A DNA stretch of 64,000 nucleotides from Diorhabda sublineata (GCF_026230105.1 NC_079485.1:24595572-24659571); one strand, 5' to 3'; shown: positions 45,660 through 58,870, numbered from the stretch's first letter. Translations and numbers: made by a program. The notes: a model not told the origin generated them from the sequence alone.

Positions 45660-47875
45660 AAGGTCTCAAGGATCTGGCTGAACGTTGGGTTAAAACCATA
45701 GAATTAAGAGAGTCACTAATACTTTCTATGAGCTACCTCTTCGGAGTCTCTACACCTGGACATCACTACGAAATAATGAAGACAAGATCATGAGGAACCA
45801 AATTGATTTCATTTGTATCAACAGGCGGTTTAGGAATAGCATTAAAAGCGTTAAGACATACCCAAGTGCAGAAGCCGACACCGACCATGATCTACTTGCA
45901 GCCAATGTAAAAGTAAGTCTAAGAAGGCTACAACTGAAAATATTAAACATAGAGAAGCTCAAAGAACAGCAATATCAAGCAAAATTTAACGACTCAATTG
46001 CAAATGATTTTTCCGAAGCAACAACGGCGAATATCGGCACTGCCTGGAATAAAATTGAATCTACGATTCTGATTGCCGCAATAAAGAGCATATTGCGAAG
46101 AAACCATGGATGAGCAAAGAAATTATTAACCTTATAGAGGAAAAGCGCAACTCTAAGAACATTACATTACACAAAAATATATACAATTAAAGAAACAAGT
46201 AGAACACCGCATAAGAGAGGCCAAAGGAATATGAATGGAAAAGAGCTGTCGTGAAATGGGAGAATTGAACAATAAACTTGATTACTTTAATATACATAAA
46301 AAACTGAATGACTTAACTGGAAATACAATGCAAAAGATACCAATGATCACAAGGAACACCGAAGGAGAAATCCAGTTGACAGAAGTTGACAAAAAACGGA
46401 TTTCGGAAGATTACATCAAGCGCCTATTTGCAGCAGAGCGAGATGACGCAGGATAAGAGAGCGGACAGACGGAAGAACTATGTATTCTTAAGTCCGAAGT
46501 GAAGCATGCCTTAAAAAACCAGGAAAGCAATCGGACCCGACAACATTGCAATAGAATGTTTGAAGGCTTTGGACGATAAGAACTTGAAACATCTTAAAAA
46601 ATTGTTCAACTAAATCTATAAAACAGAGGAAATTCCGGAAGACTGGATTAAATCAGTATTCATTCCATTGCCTAAAAAGAAAAGCACTGTGATTAATATC
46701 GGATAATCAGTTTCATAAGCCACACACTAAAAGTATTCTTGAAAATAATCCAGCAGATAATATATCGGAAATGTGAAGAACAACTAGATGAAACGCAGTT
46801 TGCTTTTAGAGAAGGATTAGGAACTAGAGAAGGATTATTCGCTATCACAGTACTACTACAGAAGTGCAGAGAATACAACAAAAATGTATATGTCTCATTA
46901 ATTTCTAGAAGGTATTTGATAAATTCCAACACGATAAACTTAGAGAGTATTTAACAAGTATTAGCTTAGATCTAAGCGATATACGATTAATCAAAAATAT
47001 CTATTACTATCAAACGGCAGTAGTGCGTGTTCAGGACATGGAGACAGACGAAATCGAAATTCAAAAGGGAGTTCGCCAAGGCTGCGTTCTTTCTCATTTT
47101 GTGTTTCGTGTTAGAGAAGAAATATGAGGGGGTGAGTATCGGAGAAAGATTAATCAACAACTCAAGATTCGCCGATGATACTGCTATACTGGCTGATAGC
47201 GAAGAAGATCCTCAAATCTTATTAAAGAGAATCAACCGAGAATGTGAAAATGTAGGATATTTAAAAAACTAAAATCGTGGTTATAAGTAAAAACCAAAAT
47301 ATTAATATTATCCCCATTCTCACACTGAATGGAAAACAAATAGAATGGGTGCAAAAATACAAGTATCTTGGTTCAGTCATAAATGCTCAAATGAATCCAG
47401 ACGAAGAAATCAAGATCAGAATTGAAATGGATCGAAAGGCGTTTGTCAAATACTCCTCCACGTCAGAATAGGATTCATGGAATTTTATGTGTGGTCAGAG
47501 TATTGCTGTACGGAGTGGAAACTTGAACTTTTGACATCCTGAAGATACCCTGGACTGACAGAATCACCAACGACGAAGTACTAAGACGCATTGGTTGCAA
47601 AAGAAAGCTTTTGACAATTATTAAGATAAGAAAAACATCTTGCATAGGACGACACATTTTACGCAACAACAAATACCTACTGCTACAGAACATAATGCAG
47701 GGCAGAGTGGTTGAAAAGAAAGGCATCAGCAGGAAAAAACAATTCTGGCTCCGTAATATGAGAGAATGGATAAATCTCAGCGTTGGAGAAATGTTTCATG
47801 TTGCGAGAGACAGAGACACATTTAAAAACGTGATCGCCAACCTTCAATAAGAAGACAACATGAGAAGAAGAAGAT
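45660..47875 (+). pseudogene. Long non-LTR retrotransposon relic: endonuclease end, RT and C-terminal region
   Basis: The plus strand opens with ELRESLILSMSYLFGV and then NQIDFICINRRFRNSIKSVK and a SDHxL-type block (TDHDLLAANVK), the last part of an APE-type endonuclease (45700-45920). The linker region (46090-46450) has KPWMSKEI and LNDLTGN. RT blocks follow: a degraded RPI region, LDETQFAFREGLGTREGLFA (about 46785-46845), VRQGCVL-like in a shifted frame, and NNSRFADDTAILADSEED (47157-47210), where FADD is the catalytic box. KYKYLGSVINAQMNPDEEI comes at 47359-47415. The C-terminal GRHILRNNKYLLLQNIMQG and FHVARDRDTFKNVIANL (47650-47847) complete it. Multiple frameshifts and stops. It is the most complete retroelement here. 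The clade is not assigned. Confidence 0.85.
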
Positions 47876-48499
47876 GGTCTACAATTCGAATATTAAGACT
47901 TTCTTCTCGATAATTATTCAATAATTCCATAAAGTATCATTGGAATTCGAAATTATCGTGAATATATTTTTCTATCTTTTTCAGTATTATTGTTGTGCTT
48001 GCTTGTTTTTTTAATTGGAATACAATGAAAAATATATTTAAACAACAAAAAACAATTGCGAATATGTGAAGAATACCTCAAATAAGAGAAGGTTATAATA
48101 ATAGTAATAATAAAATAATCAGTTATCACAAATTCTATCAAATATACTTATTTTTTTTTCAAATCATTTCCTTGATACTATCTGTTAAGACATTAAGTGA
48201 TGTTTGTCAATTTCGATGTTATTGTAAAGCTACGCGAGTCAGTTACTTTATTTTTATCGGCATGTGGCGTAACGGTTTTTATGAAATTTGAATTAAGTTT
48301 GGCGAAACTTTTTATGATTCGATAATAATGGTAAAGAGTTTCATTGCACGAAGGGTGTAAAATTGGAATTCGCTGCCAAATCTTGTAACAAGTTTTGTGT
48401 TAAATGCGGTTTGGCGTTAGATATTAAGTTAGTGTCAATTTTTCCACGTGAAAGAAGAAAATTCCATATTTTCCAGGACTGGTAAATTTTACGAGTAAC

Positions 48500-48808
48500 A
48501 CAAACAGTGAGCTATATTCGATCGTCGGCGCAGTGTAGAAAGAGCGGATCAATATAATATCCCCCTCACCGCAACCTCAGCTGCTACGAGTCTCCAGCAA
48601 GCACGAGCACCGCTGATACTAGCCATTATATTCTCAAAACTGTGAAAGCCCGGATCGGGTGGTGATCTTGTGAATGTTGGTGAAAGAAAACTAGTAAACC
48701 TATGTTTCATTTGGACTTATTACTTTTTGGTGAATTAAATTTCACCTAATTTTGTGTTGGCTTTCAAAGTAACACGTTTTAATTTTTTTATTTTTATTTT
48801 TCCGAGTG
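48500..48808 (+). promoter_or_regulatory. Candidate 5'UTR / promoter-proximal region of a plus-strand gene
   Basis: 48510-48680 is clearly richer in GC and CpG than its surroundings (GATCGTCGGCGCAGTG, CCGGATCGGG). It ends ~130 bp before the ATG of a leader-like exon. It contains a very short upstream ORF starting at about 48674. No TATA box is convincing. The assignment depends on the exon that follows. Confidence 0.35.
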
Positions 48809-48876
48809 ATGATAATTAATGCAATGAGAGTACACACCCTTTTTGCACTTTTTATTCATGTTACCCATTTTTCATT
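48809..48876 (+). CDS. Candidate first coding exon encoding a signal peptide
   Basis: ATG at 48809 (or the in-frame ATG at 48824) begins MIINAMRVHTLFALFIHVTH, a short basic N-end followed by a hydrophobic core, as in a secretory signal. The exon would end at 48876 where CATT|GTAAGT gives a consensus donor. Reading through hits TAA immediately. Two bases of a codon are left over. No acceptor exon in the right phase is recognised downstream in the window, so the gene may extend beyond the right edge. It could be chance in T-rich DNA. Confidence 0.4.
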
Positions 48877-48899
48877 GTAAGTTTATATATTTTATTATT

Positions 48900-51180
48900 T
48901 TCTATGGGTCATTATCCTCAAATTTAATAAATATGTTTTCCCAATTTCCACCAATTTTGGTTGGCAAGTAAACAAAACTTCAAAACAAGATTTTTCTTAA
49001 CCATTTTATTTAAAAAATATATATAATACTTAAAGTGATCCCAAGGATTTGGTAAGTTACAAATTTTGTAGATAAAATACTCATATTATCAACTAATTAA
49101 CCAACTTTCTTTTGACAACTAATGATTATTTATTCAAAAAAGCATGCTTCCTTCCAAATGTGTAGTCGTAGTATTTTGAAAATGTAGTAATAGTCACATG
49201 TAATGAAATCAGGTCATTGACCGATATATTAAATATATCAACAAAGAACTGTTAAAACATATAATGACTGCACTTTTAAGCTATTCTACATAAATTCGTT
49301 GCGCTTTATCGTTTTCATAGTTTCCATTATTGTATTCAAATGTAGGTCTGTTATATAATCTAAAACAGGGTGAATGATTGATACGGTCTTCCCAGGAACG
49401 TAAAACTTTATAGGGCGTATTTTCATGTTTTTATAATTTCACTCATAATTCAAAAACTGGATAATTTTCATAATCATTTCATTACATACAGTATCTATGA
49501 TTATATCGGCAAGTTTTTCATAAAAAAAACACAAATTACTGTGTTATCATAATTATTACATAAATTTCGGAATAATCATATTGAAATTTGAACAATTTTG
49601 TTTTGTTATAATTTTCAAACAAAATATTTGAAAAGAATTAACAAAAATGATAAATTGAATTCAAAGTTGAAATAAGCAGCATATATAAATTGGAAATAAC
49701 AAAATGTATATATTCCAATTCTATTATTTTAGGATTGAACTTCATTTTAAATTTTTTATCCCTGAAAAGTTTCTGATGAGTTTCCTCACAAACTTCTTTA
49801 CAATATAAACCGATTAAAAATATAAAACTAAAGGTTAACAAAATTAACTTATAATAAAAAAAGAATAATAAATATATTTCCAAATATACAATACCGATAA
49901 CAGGATTTATTTTATATGAATAACATCAAATATGGTACATATAAAATAATTGATTTTTCTAATAAACCTTTTTTTGGTGGCACACAAATTCTAATTTTTG
50001 GCGAGAGCGCATGAAAATAGTACGATTCCTATACGAATTTACGTGACATTAGAAGCTTAAGTGGAAACATTTTCCTTTATTTGAAATGAATTACTTCACA
50101 TGAATAACACTTTATAGACATTTCAAAAATGTACTTTAGGCTCAAAGTTGTAAAAAAACTCTGTTTTACAGTATTATTTTAGACAAAAATTGCTGGAAGA
50201 GTTTATTTCAGGCCGTTATATATTAATTTTATATGAATAAAGAAATAAAATAAGTTGTAATGTTCTGAATAATCCAAAAAAATGAAAAATAATGTGTGTG
50301 ATATAATATACCCGAAAAATTATTAACGCATGCCCAGAAAATTTTAATATATTTAATATTTTATTGTCCACAATTTTTCCGAACGAGTATGCTTATGCAA
50401 ACCTTCTACTAATTTATATCTACTTCGAAAAATATTGACTATTGTATGCATTTCATAAAATTAATAACAACTAATGGAAACTAAATCAGCGAGAAAGTAG
50501 AAAATGAGTTTGGAAAATGTGAGTGTACCACTCCAATAAAAGAAATATCAGAATAGTAGCAATTCCACTTTTTCACTTGAACAAGGCCAAAATCGAAGAA
50601 ATAACAACTATTCTTCTGTAAATATAAGCCATGATATTCAATTTTCTCGAAATAAGGTCGAGTAGTTTATATGGAATTTGATAAAAAGAACTCTTAAAAT
50701 GAGGAGAAAAAAATTAATATATTTAGTTACAAAAATAATGGCATAAATTGAAAATATTCAATAGAAACAATTGGATATTCGAAAGACTAAGAAAAATTGT
50801 TGTATAGTGAGAAATATTAATAGAGATGAATCTATAAATCACCAGAAAATTTCTATATCATAACCTGGCCTGGTGAAATTAATTAAGATTAAGATGAATT
50901 AACAATTTGAAATTGAAGGAATACGAAGTTTTACATTTTCAAAATAAATCTACTCATGCTGTTATTTTAATTTTGTAAATTATAACTTGAATAATTTAAA
51001 AATTATGTATGAAATATACTTATATGAGTTTTTGTTCATCACATATCGACAGTTTATGTTCTATTCACCATTTTTAAATTAATATTGACTATGGAAGAGT
51101 GTATAAACAGAAATTTAGATTTACTCGTAAGAAGGAAGCAAACAGTTAAAATTATTACTCCTATTTAATACAGATGCAGT
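48900..51180. other. AT-rich stretch with no recognised feature
   Basis: If the exon at 48809 is real, this would be intron. The 81-codon minus-strand frame at 49638-49883 is hydrophobic and A/T-driven. Confidence 0.4.
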
Positions 51181-51184
51181 TGAA

Positions 51185-51700
51185 GGTACGTTATCAATAT
51201 ACTGAAAATTAATAAGTCAACTGTGTCCCGGGTAGTTGTGAGATAACGAGAGACCGGAGAATATTATAGGAGGCCAATGCAGGGTCGGCCGTCGGCAACT
51301 ACTTCTGCAGACAATAGATTTTTGAGACTCCAAGAAATGCAACGGCAAGAAGGCTTCAATAAGAAATGGCTGAAGCTCGAAATATAAGTGGCACTTAACA
51401 AACCCTGAAAAATGTTTCGAGATGTCCTGCAATTAGATCCAGAGCAGCTAACCTGGAAATACCGTGCTGTTAGGTTAAGGAATAATTTTTTATAGGTACA
51501 TTACTGAGATTTCAGAGGCTTATCGTGCCCTTTTCATAGACAATGACAATGTAGTTTTAGACTGGCCTGCAGATAGCTCAGACTTGAGCAGGTAGATTTA
51601 ATATCAGCTTACCTTCAAAAAAATACTTGGAGGATTTGATCGGAGATATGCCACGGCGTTGTCATAATGTGATTAGATCTTGAGGATGCAACACCCGTTA
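51185..51700 (+). pseudogene. Tc1-type transposase relic
   Basis: INKSTVSRVV (about 51210-51240) is the Tc1 DNA-binding helix, followed in another frame by YYRRPMQGRPSATTSADNRF then LRLQEMQRQ (51255-51345). At 51500-51600 the plus strand reads EAYRAFFIDNDNVVLDWPAD then SSDLS, which corresponds to the DWPARSPDLNPIE block near the third catalytic residue. The part between these blocks, about half the protein, is missing. Inactive. Confidence 0.7.
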
Positions 51701-52384
51701 CTAACTTTAATTTAATTAGTTTGAAAATAATTATTCTGTACGGTTTTTTTCGATTTCTGAGTTCCCTTAACTAACATATATATAATACATTACTACTATA
51801 TCACTTTGTATTTGTTATTCATATATTATATTAATAGAAAAAACCGTTAAGACTATCTGAAAATATTTAAATAAATAATAATAGTCATTCCATCTCATTA
51901 CAATGATCAGAAATCATAATGATGCGGTAGTTCTTTGGCAGGGTGTATTTGAATTCATTTTCAAACGATTTTCTGAACATGTTCAATATCGACGAATTTA
52001 GATGAAAAATATGTGGAATCTCTTATATGACTATCACCCCAATGTTTTATTATTTGTAACCGCTCATTTTATTAATATGAGGTATGTTTTCACTGACATC
52101 CCAAGACGGATGAACTATCTTATCTTTTACGCTTTTATGTCTTAGTTGCACGGGAATTTCATTAATAGAATAACAATTCGAGAGCTATTTCTAAATAATA
52201 TCATTTTATGAAGAGATGAATTATCTTCATTTTTATATAAATGACCAGATGTATTGAAAAGGTTTTTTACAAGAAATTGGTATTCCTACTAAATGTGTGT
52301 GCTGTGGAGATTTCTCTTATTCCAGTTTATTTCAATTACTATCAGCCGTAGTGATAGTATTAAATTATTATAACGTAGATACTA

Positions 52385-52430
52385 ATGTATATACAGTGTG
52401 TCCCAAAATTCTCTTACCAAGCGCAAATCA
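52385..52430 (+). mobile_element. Isolated TACAGTGTGTCCC element end
   Basis: TACAGTGTGTCCCAAAATTC starting at 52392 resembles a CAGGGTGTCCC-type terminus. No paired end was found. Confidence 0.3.
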
Positions 52431-52739
52431 CATATATAAGATGATTTTAGACATGTCCGCTTAAACTAACTTGTATAAGAGCTCTGGTACATTGTATAAT
52501 CATACAAACTATACATTTTTCATTAAAAAATCATATTTCATATCATAGGTTATAGGTAAATTTACTAGGTACGATGAAGATCGTTCAGTAATTAATTAAA
52601 TAATTCTATAAGTACTAAATAGATGAAATTTTTTTAATTTCATCTTTTTAGTAAGATATTTGTCAAGAACTACTACATAAACAAATTATCCCTTGTACGT
52701 ACATGAGCGTATGGAAGACGTTTTTAGATAACGGTACTT

Positions 52740-53690
52740 TTGCTTCCAACACTCTCTTCACTGGTCTTGACTACTCCATTCTTTGAACATGACCCAACCA
52801 ATCCAACTGTCTTTGTTCAATGAATTCTATAAGTGACATAATTTCCAGATCTTTCCGTATTTGTTCATGTGTTAACGTACCATTTTTTCTTACACCTCTC
52901 ACACGCCTCAAATATTTCTTCTCCGCTGCTTGCGATGCACTTTTTTGTTTACTAGTGAGAGTCCATGTTTCGCAGCCATAAGTTAATATTGGTCGGCAAA
53001 TTACTTTATAAACTTTTAGTTTTGTACTTCTTGAGACTTCTCTTTTAATCATTAGGCAGTTATATATGCCGTATTATGTGCTTAAGGCATTTTGAATTCT
53101 TTTGGCAATTTCTGAGTCTTAATTGCCTGTGTTTTCTATTTCTATTCCAAGGTATTCAAATCTTCTCACCGTCCCTCTATTTCTATGTTTATCAATTGTT
53201 GTTTGAGTGCCATTACTGCAGTCTTTTCATGCCAAATTGCTTCAGTGTGTTGTTCCAAATGTTTGTCTGTAGATCTCGGTTGTTTTCTGCTTTAAAAACT
53301 ATTATCATTATCATTATCATTAGCATATGTTCCTTAAGATATTTACACTATTTGCAGGTTTTTCTATCCAACGCACATTTTCCTTGATTGGCAGTGCCGA
53401 TATTTATTGCATCATCTAGAAATATGTTGAAAAGTAATAGACTTAATCTCCCATCTTGTCTTACTCCTTTTGTGGTTAGGAAAGCCTCACATGGTTTACA
53501 TTTCTTTTATATAAGCTCATGATTGCATTTCATGAGGCGACATCTATTTGTTTCTTTCTAAACTTTCCCATATTATTACCCTTGGTACTCCGTCTAAAAA
53601 CCAACTTAACAGCATCATTTTAATCATGACTTTTCGATGAAAGTAAATTAGGTTAGAAATACTCAGTACACACCTTATATTATATCAATC
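52740..53690 (-). pseudogene. Non-LTR reverse transcriptase relic
   Basis: 52771-53052 is an intact frame reading KREVSRSTKLKVYKVICRPI, LTYGCETWTLTSKQ, KYLRRVRGVRKNG and DWLGHVQRME, the standard C-terminal part of this retrotransposon group. Upstream, in shifting frames to about 53690, are MIKMMLLSWFLDGVPRVII, a damaged catalytic region TYANDNDNDNSF (53299-53330) and EKTAVMALKQQLINIEIEG (about 53225-53170). The YADD box has been replaced by a TTATCA hexanucleotide repeat. 5' truncated. Confidence 0.8.
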
Positions 53691-53817
53691 GTTTCCAATA
53701 CTATTTTTGCTGCTTTGCATCTTACAACATTTTTTGGGTAACAAACTATAAAAATAGTCTACGTTCGCAAACTTCAATTTTAAAAATATGATACATCATA
53801 ATTTTTCATTCGAATTT

Positions 53818-54020
53818 TCAAAATGAAGGCAAAAAGCAATTTTCAGAGTTGTTGGAGCAATAAATCGTTCTCCTGTTCATTAAATCACCGATCAATAATT
53901 TCCTCAGGCCTGTGTCTGGGTCCTGTCCTAAAGGCTGAGGGAATGGGAAATTGTATTCTAGATCTGTTATTTCCCGTTCCGCAAGTTTGCTTTCCTTCGA
54001 ATCAGTCAAAACTCTCTTAA
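53818..54020. other. Overlapping sense and antisense ORFs, unresolved
   Basis: Frames of about 63-65 codons occur on both strands over a segment less AT-rich than its surroundings. The minus-strand version (for example REITDLEYNFPFPQPLGQDP) looks the more protein-like. No family was recognised and no splice sites support either. Possibly another retroelement fragment. Confidence 0.2.
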
Positions 54021-54949
54021 TTTTCTCGAATATTTAACGCTGCGAGTTCAAGCAATTATTCGTAGGTTTATATTTTCTTTTCTATCCCCACATAATAATT
54101 TATGCTGCGTTCTGACGGCAACTTCAAATATTTAATTAATGTCTAATCTCTATACATCAGGAAGTGAATTATTTTTTCAATCACTTAAACTTATAAAGAT
54201 GGAAAACTTGAAAAATTATTGACATACAAATTTGAAATAACCTTGAACTCACATTATTATTAAAGAGAATATTAATATTCACTCTCATCAGCCATAGGTG
54301 GCTCGTATAAAGTGAGTTTTCCTTTAGGCTACGTTCAATCAATAATTACTTTATTCATGGCATTTCAGTTTGGTGCGCACAATATTTGAAGTTGCTGTGG
54401 TTATCTGTATTATTCGATACGTGAGAGCAATATTATTAGAAAATTAAACAAAAGCTTTAAAGCGTTAGAAAACTACATGACACATCAAACCCTATCTAAA
54501 TAAAAAGCTCGGAAACTGCAGGAGTAATAAAATTTCTACTTGAACTATCATTCAAAAACTGAAAAAAGCAGGAAAAAAATTCATTTTAAGATTTGTCTAT
54601 CAATGATCAACAAATAACACCAGCCTTATTTCTCTAGATAGTTGAGATAGAGATTGGCCAAGATGTAAATAAAGATTTTATGATTGCAATTTCTCAAAGG
54701 GAACTATTTGGTATTGTATGATATATATTTGTGAAGAAATTGGATTCAAGACACTTTTATATTCTATAATAAAAAAATTGCTTAATTATCAATATTTATA
54801 CCATAAATATTAATTGTTTTAATGATTATTCAGAATAGAGATTCATATTTCCTAAATTATAGAGTTTTACGACAGATAAAAACAAATATTTATCATTGGA
54901 TGTAATTATTGTTTTTCAAATATCCATTGAAATAAATACACATTTACAA

Positions 54950-55400
54950 GCGTTTGAACCGATTTTCGAAATATTGTTGCAATTTCCGATTTGACCGCAT
55001 CAACCGCTTCTTCAGGCATAGAGGAATGTTGACCTTACAATTTATTCTTGATCTGGGAGAATGAGAAGAAATCATTGGGTGCCACGAACGGTGGCATTTC
55101 CGGTTATTCCGAAAAAAGAGGCGACCATTTGCTTCGAGCGCAAACAACTTTTGTTCGATTTGACTCGTCTTGAAAGACCCATAAAGTCGATTGTTGTTTA
55201 GTTCCGGGTTCAAATGCATAGATCCATGATTTGCCTGCCACGTTCTTTTGAAGCACCGCGATTGAATTTTCTCTGCATTTCTTCACACCAATCGACACGA
55301 GCTTTTTTTAACGATTGTCAAATCATGCGGTATCTAACGTGAACAAAATCTTTTCGACAGCCAAATGTTCATGCAATATTGAATGTATGCGAGCCGATTT
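54950..55400 (-). pseudogene. mariner copy related to 40146, with a different internal deletion
   Basis: The minus strand reads EEMQRKFNRGASKERG (about 55295-55250), WIYAFEPGTKQQSTLWVFQD then ESNRTKVVCARSKW (55225-55120), then in another frame a SFSQIKNKL-like block, PEEAVDAVKSEIATIF and the C-terminus (about 55060-54950). The part between the KW block and the KNKL block, carrying the second and third catalytic aspartates, is missing. DNA near 55370 (TTCATGCAATATTGAATGTATGCGAG) is shared with 40746-40772. No terminal repeats found. Confidence 0.8.
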
Positions 55401-55419
55401 TGGACGATCATTTCAATTT

Positions 55420-56800
55420 TGTCTAAATTTTTAACGCGGATCACATACTACCTCATAATAGCCATGGCAGAAGAATAATCACCTACTCACCTATTAAATA
55501 ACTTGGCCGTGTACACGGCATTGAAGCTCGGTGAATCTACCTGGTAGGTATAATTGGACTTTTTATGTGTTTTCTGCACTTAGTGAATAACTGAAGTGAT
55601 TTATTTCTCCGTGATTATGACACCCTAGACATTTCCTGGAATATTATTTCACGAGTAAATGTTCCAATGTGTAATCGATGATTTCAATAAGCAATCTTAC
55701 TTTTCGATCAAAACTATTCAAATTGATTTATATTTATGCATTTAAGAGGTAGAAATATTTGAATTTTTGTTAGAAATATTTGGTATATCGAGAAATTTCA
55801 TTTTCTATTGATTGGAATATGAACGTTTCAGGAATTCGTATTATGAAGTCATCTCGTCAGTAGGAAAAATGTTGAATTTCTTAAACGTAAATTTGTAGAC
55901 TTGGAAATATAGGAATATTGCTTCCCGATTTGATCGGGTATACGAAAAAGGTATATCTATATTGAATTCAAATACAAAAGAATAGATTTTCAAAATTCAC
56001 AAACAAGAATCTATTGTGATTATAAAAAATAGAGGATAATCAATGGTCATGAAAATGTACTAATAATATTGCTTAATATGGAAGTAACTTACCAATTTAC
56101 TTATGTAATATACCCTTGATACTAGTTTAGTTAGAAATCACTCCAATAAAGGGTCAATCTATTAAGTTTGTCAGTTTGTAGGAAAGTGATATTGACACCA
56201 CTCGCTCAGTAGCCCACTACATCTAGATGTGTTTGTTCTGTAGTGTCGAAATAGGAAGTGGAACTTGAAAAATATTGGAAATTTCTCAAAATCTACCAAC
56301 AGGACCCGTTGTTGTGGAATATAATGGACAAATACTCAGTTTAAGTACAACTAATATTTTTAATCTCATCAATGCAAACAACATACATTTTCGTTAATGT
56401 ATAAGATTAAAATTAGCGTGCATTGAAAATTTTGAATGTCTCTGAATAATGCTAATTCTTCTTGTTCTTTCTCTCTAGAACTCTTCATGCCCTTTCGATC
56501 GTCAGAGTATTGAGATTTTAGTTTTAATTCTCCTTTTATCCATTTTTCTACTGTTTCCAATCCTTTCCTACTTATTCTTTTGTTGTATTGTTTTTCCCGT
56601 TCTTTATCAATCCTGTGCTACTTGTTGTAACCAAGTTTTCCAGCGTCTTCCTTTCTTTCTTTTCTTATGTTTTTTGGTTTTAGTTATTAGGTTTTGTGGT
56701 ACTCCTCTCTTTACGTGTACCAATTTAAATATCTTTTAACTGGTACAGACCCTGGTTTTTGAGACATCCAGAATTTAACAATTAACTGAATTTTCTGATA
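55420..56800. other. AT-rich stretch with no recognised gene
   Basis: A perfect 14-bp palindrome GCCGTGTACACGGC lies at 55506-55519. The 63-codon minus-strand frame at 56369-56560 has no support. Confidence 0.45.
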
Positions 56801-56809
56801 TAGAATGGC

Positions 56810-57170
56810 ACAGGTTGATTGACGGTGCTATAGTGATGGCTCCAAAATAACAAATACAACTGGAGTACTCGTAGATGTTAGAGCCTAGAACTAAATATTC
56901 TGGAAGCTAGGGCATTACACCAAGCATTTCTCAAGTAGAAAAATATGCAATGGAAGAAAGTGTGCAGTATCGTGTTCGATAACCAAGCCACCATTAGCGC
57001 TCTAAGCTCTGATCTCATAAAATTGAGCTGGTTTGGCAATGTCTGGATAATTTAAAAGAACTAGGCAAAAAGATTAAGTTTTCCTCTAATGGGTTCCGGA
57101 ATACAATGAAGTAATGAGAAACAGCAGACATACTTGCTAAAGTAGGGGTTAATAAACACTTTTGTAGGAT
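56810..57170 (+). pseudogene. RNase H domain relic of a non-LTR element
   Basis: In shifting frames the plus strand matches an RNase H domain: DGAIVMAP with NTTGVLVD, then a HYTKHFSS-like block, VFDNQATISAL-like (about 56972-57002), ALISIN and LVW, and finally RNSRHTC / ETADILAKVGVN (about 57118-57152), equivalent to EGNEEADELAR. Stops in all frames. Independent of the RNase H relic at 21240 but the same domain type. Confidence 0.6.
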
Positions 57171-57179
57171 ATAAATCCT

Positions 57180-58190
57180 TCTGTTGATTCTGCTACAGAA
57201 AAATAGACGAAATCTGCAGCAGTTGAGACAGTCAAAGATACATCGGGGAACCTATAACCATAGATCTGTTTAGTAAGATTAATTCACGAAATGGATAGGA
57301 GTCTTGTAGTACATGTCGTCTTAAGGGACAACTGATGATACTAAGGACATTATCTCGAAGTGTGAGTCTGGAAAGCATTACATCAAGTTTCATGTATATA
57401 TATACTACAGTTTTAATTGAATCGTGATATTTTTTAATTATTGATTATCCACCTTCTTACTAAATAAAACCGCGTGGAGATATTCATAATTATATTGTTT
57501 TAAAGCATTGGCAACTTAGTTTTTCATTCAATATTATCAGAAATTCCAGATTTTTTTTTCAAACACGCATACAGAACAAAAACGTAGAAAGATCTCAGTG
57601 ATAGATCATCTGGAGCTGTCGTTCGGTCACCAAACAGTTATAAACCTACAGTTCCATTAACAATAACCACAAGATCTTAAAATTTCTGCAATATTTTATC
57701 AATGTAGTAATAGGTACAATAATTAAACTCACTTTAGAAGTAGAAAGGACCACTAACTTGTAGAAGGCTCTATTTATAAAGTTCGCGTACGTAGCTTCGA
57801 TAAGACTGTAAAAATACTTCACCGTAGAATAAGATATAAGTGAGGCCTAACTGTTTAACAACTAGCTTAAATATGATTTGCAGCTTCATGCATAATTCAC
57901 AATTTCTTGAATCTTAAAAAAAATTCGCGATATCCCACAAACCATGATAAAATAATGATTTATGTACGAAGACAATGAATTATACAAAGAAAATTTTTCA
58001 ATTAACGGCAGCTGCACAGTTATACGTACAGCAATATTTGTAGGAAAACAGAATTGAGGAGATAAAATATTTCAGTAATGTAATCTGAAAGTCTTAGTCA
58101 TTGTATTTTTTAAAACATTATTAGGAGAATGGGAAAGCACATGTCGATATTTGATGGTCATTTTTCAGCTCATTATGTATGATATCTCTG
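57180..58190. other. AT-rich stretch with no recognised feature
   Basis: No coding or repeat structure seen. Confidence 0.45.
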
Positions 58191-58199
58191 ACTCCTATG

Positions 58200-58445
58200 G
58201 ATCAGGAAGACCATAACTGCTAATGGCAGAAGTGGAAGCAAATCCATATAAATCCTTCCAGGAATTCCCAACATCTTTAACCATCCGGTTAACCATTAAA
58301 GAACATTTTCCACAGATTGGAAAAATCTGTCCAAAGAGGACAAAGCCAATCGATCCATCTCATGCAACGTATTGCTTCAACGGCACCATACAAAACCGTT
58401 TTCTGATCGCTGGATCACTGGAGACGGAAGTTAAAAAACTAAAGT
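58200..58445 (+). pseudogene. mariner/Tc1-type transposase fragment
   Basis: With one frameshift the segment reads NPYKSFQELSNIFNH, HFPQIGKI, KEDKANRSISCNVLLQRHHT and KPFSDRWITGD. This corresponds to the stretch leading to the first catalytic Asp (usually RIVTGDEKW). The rest of the transposase is absent. Confidence 0.5.
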
Positions 58446-58799
58446 GAGATCCCTTTTGTTGGGTTTTATTTCATTGTGATCGATTTGCCAACCGCTCGTT
58501 TGAAATCCATAAACATATTTTAATTAGTCCCAAGCTAATGTCATTTTTTAGGTTCTCATTTAATTACATTTGTTAAAACATTGACATCACATAAAATTTA
58601 GTTAAATTCAACCAATTTCATCAATTTATTTCAATATTTAATCCATATTAATGAGCAATTAACTCTACTTAATATGGAATAATGATTACTCGTTACTCTC
58701 ATCAATCATGTATCTTAGTAACAGAATTCTTTCATATTCATACTAGAATCGATAGGTTTTATACAAGCAATAGATTACAATAATAAATTTTAACTCATT

Positions 58800-58870
58800 G
58801 TATTGATTATATATTGTAGTTTCCCTGATGATGGGAAGAATATTCCACGAAAGCTTGGAATTATAGTTCC
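58800..58870 (+). repeat. Possible dispersed-element tail
   Basis: CCTGATGATGGGAAGAATATTCCACGAAAGCTTGGAA has the GATGATGG...CGAAAGC pattern seen near the 3' ends of some dispersed insect retroelements (Penelope-like elements are one possibility). Confidence 0.3.

Noticed and set aside
53076..53387. Plus-strand 103-codon hydrophobic ORF
   Set aside because: It is antisense to the RT relic and includes the TTATCA repeat.
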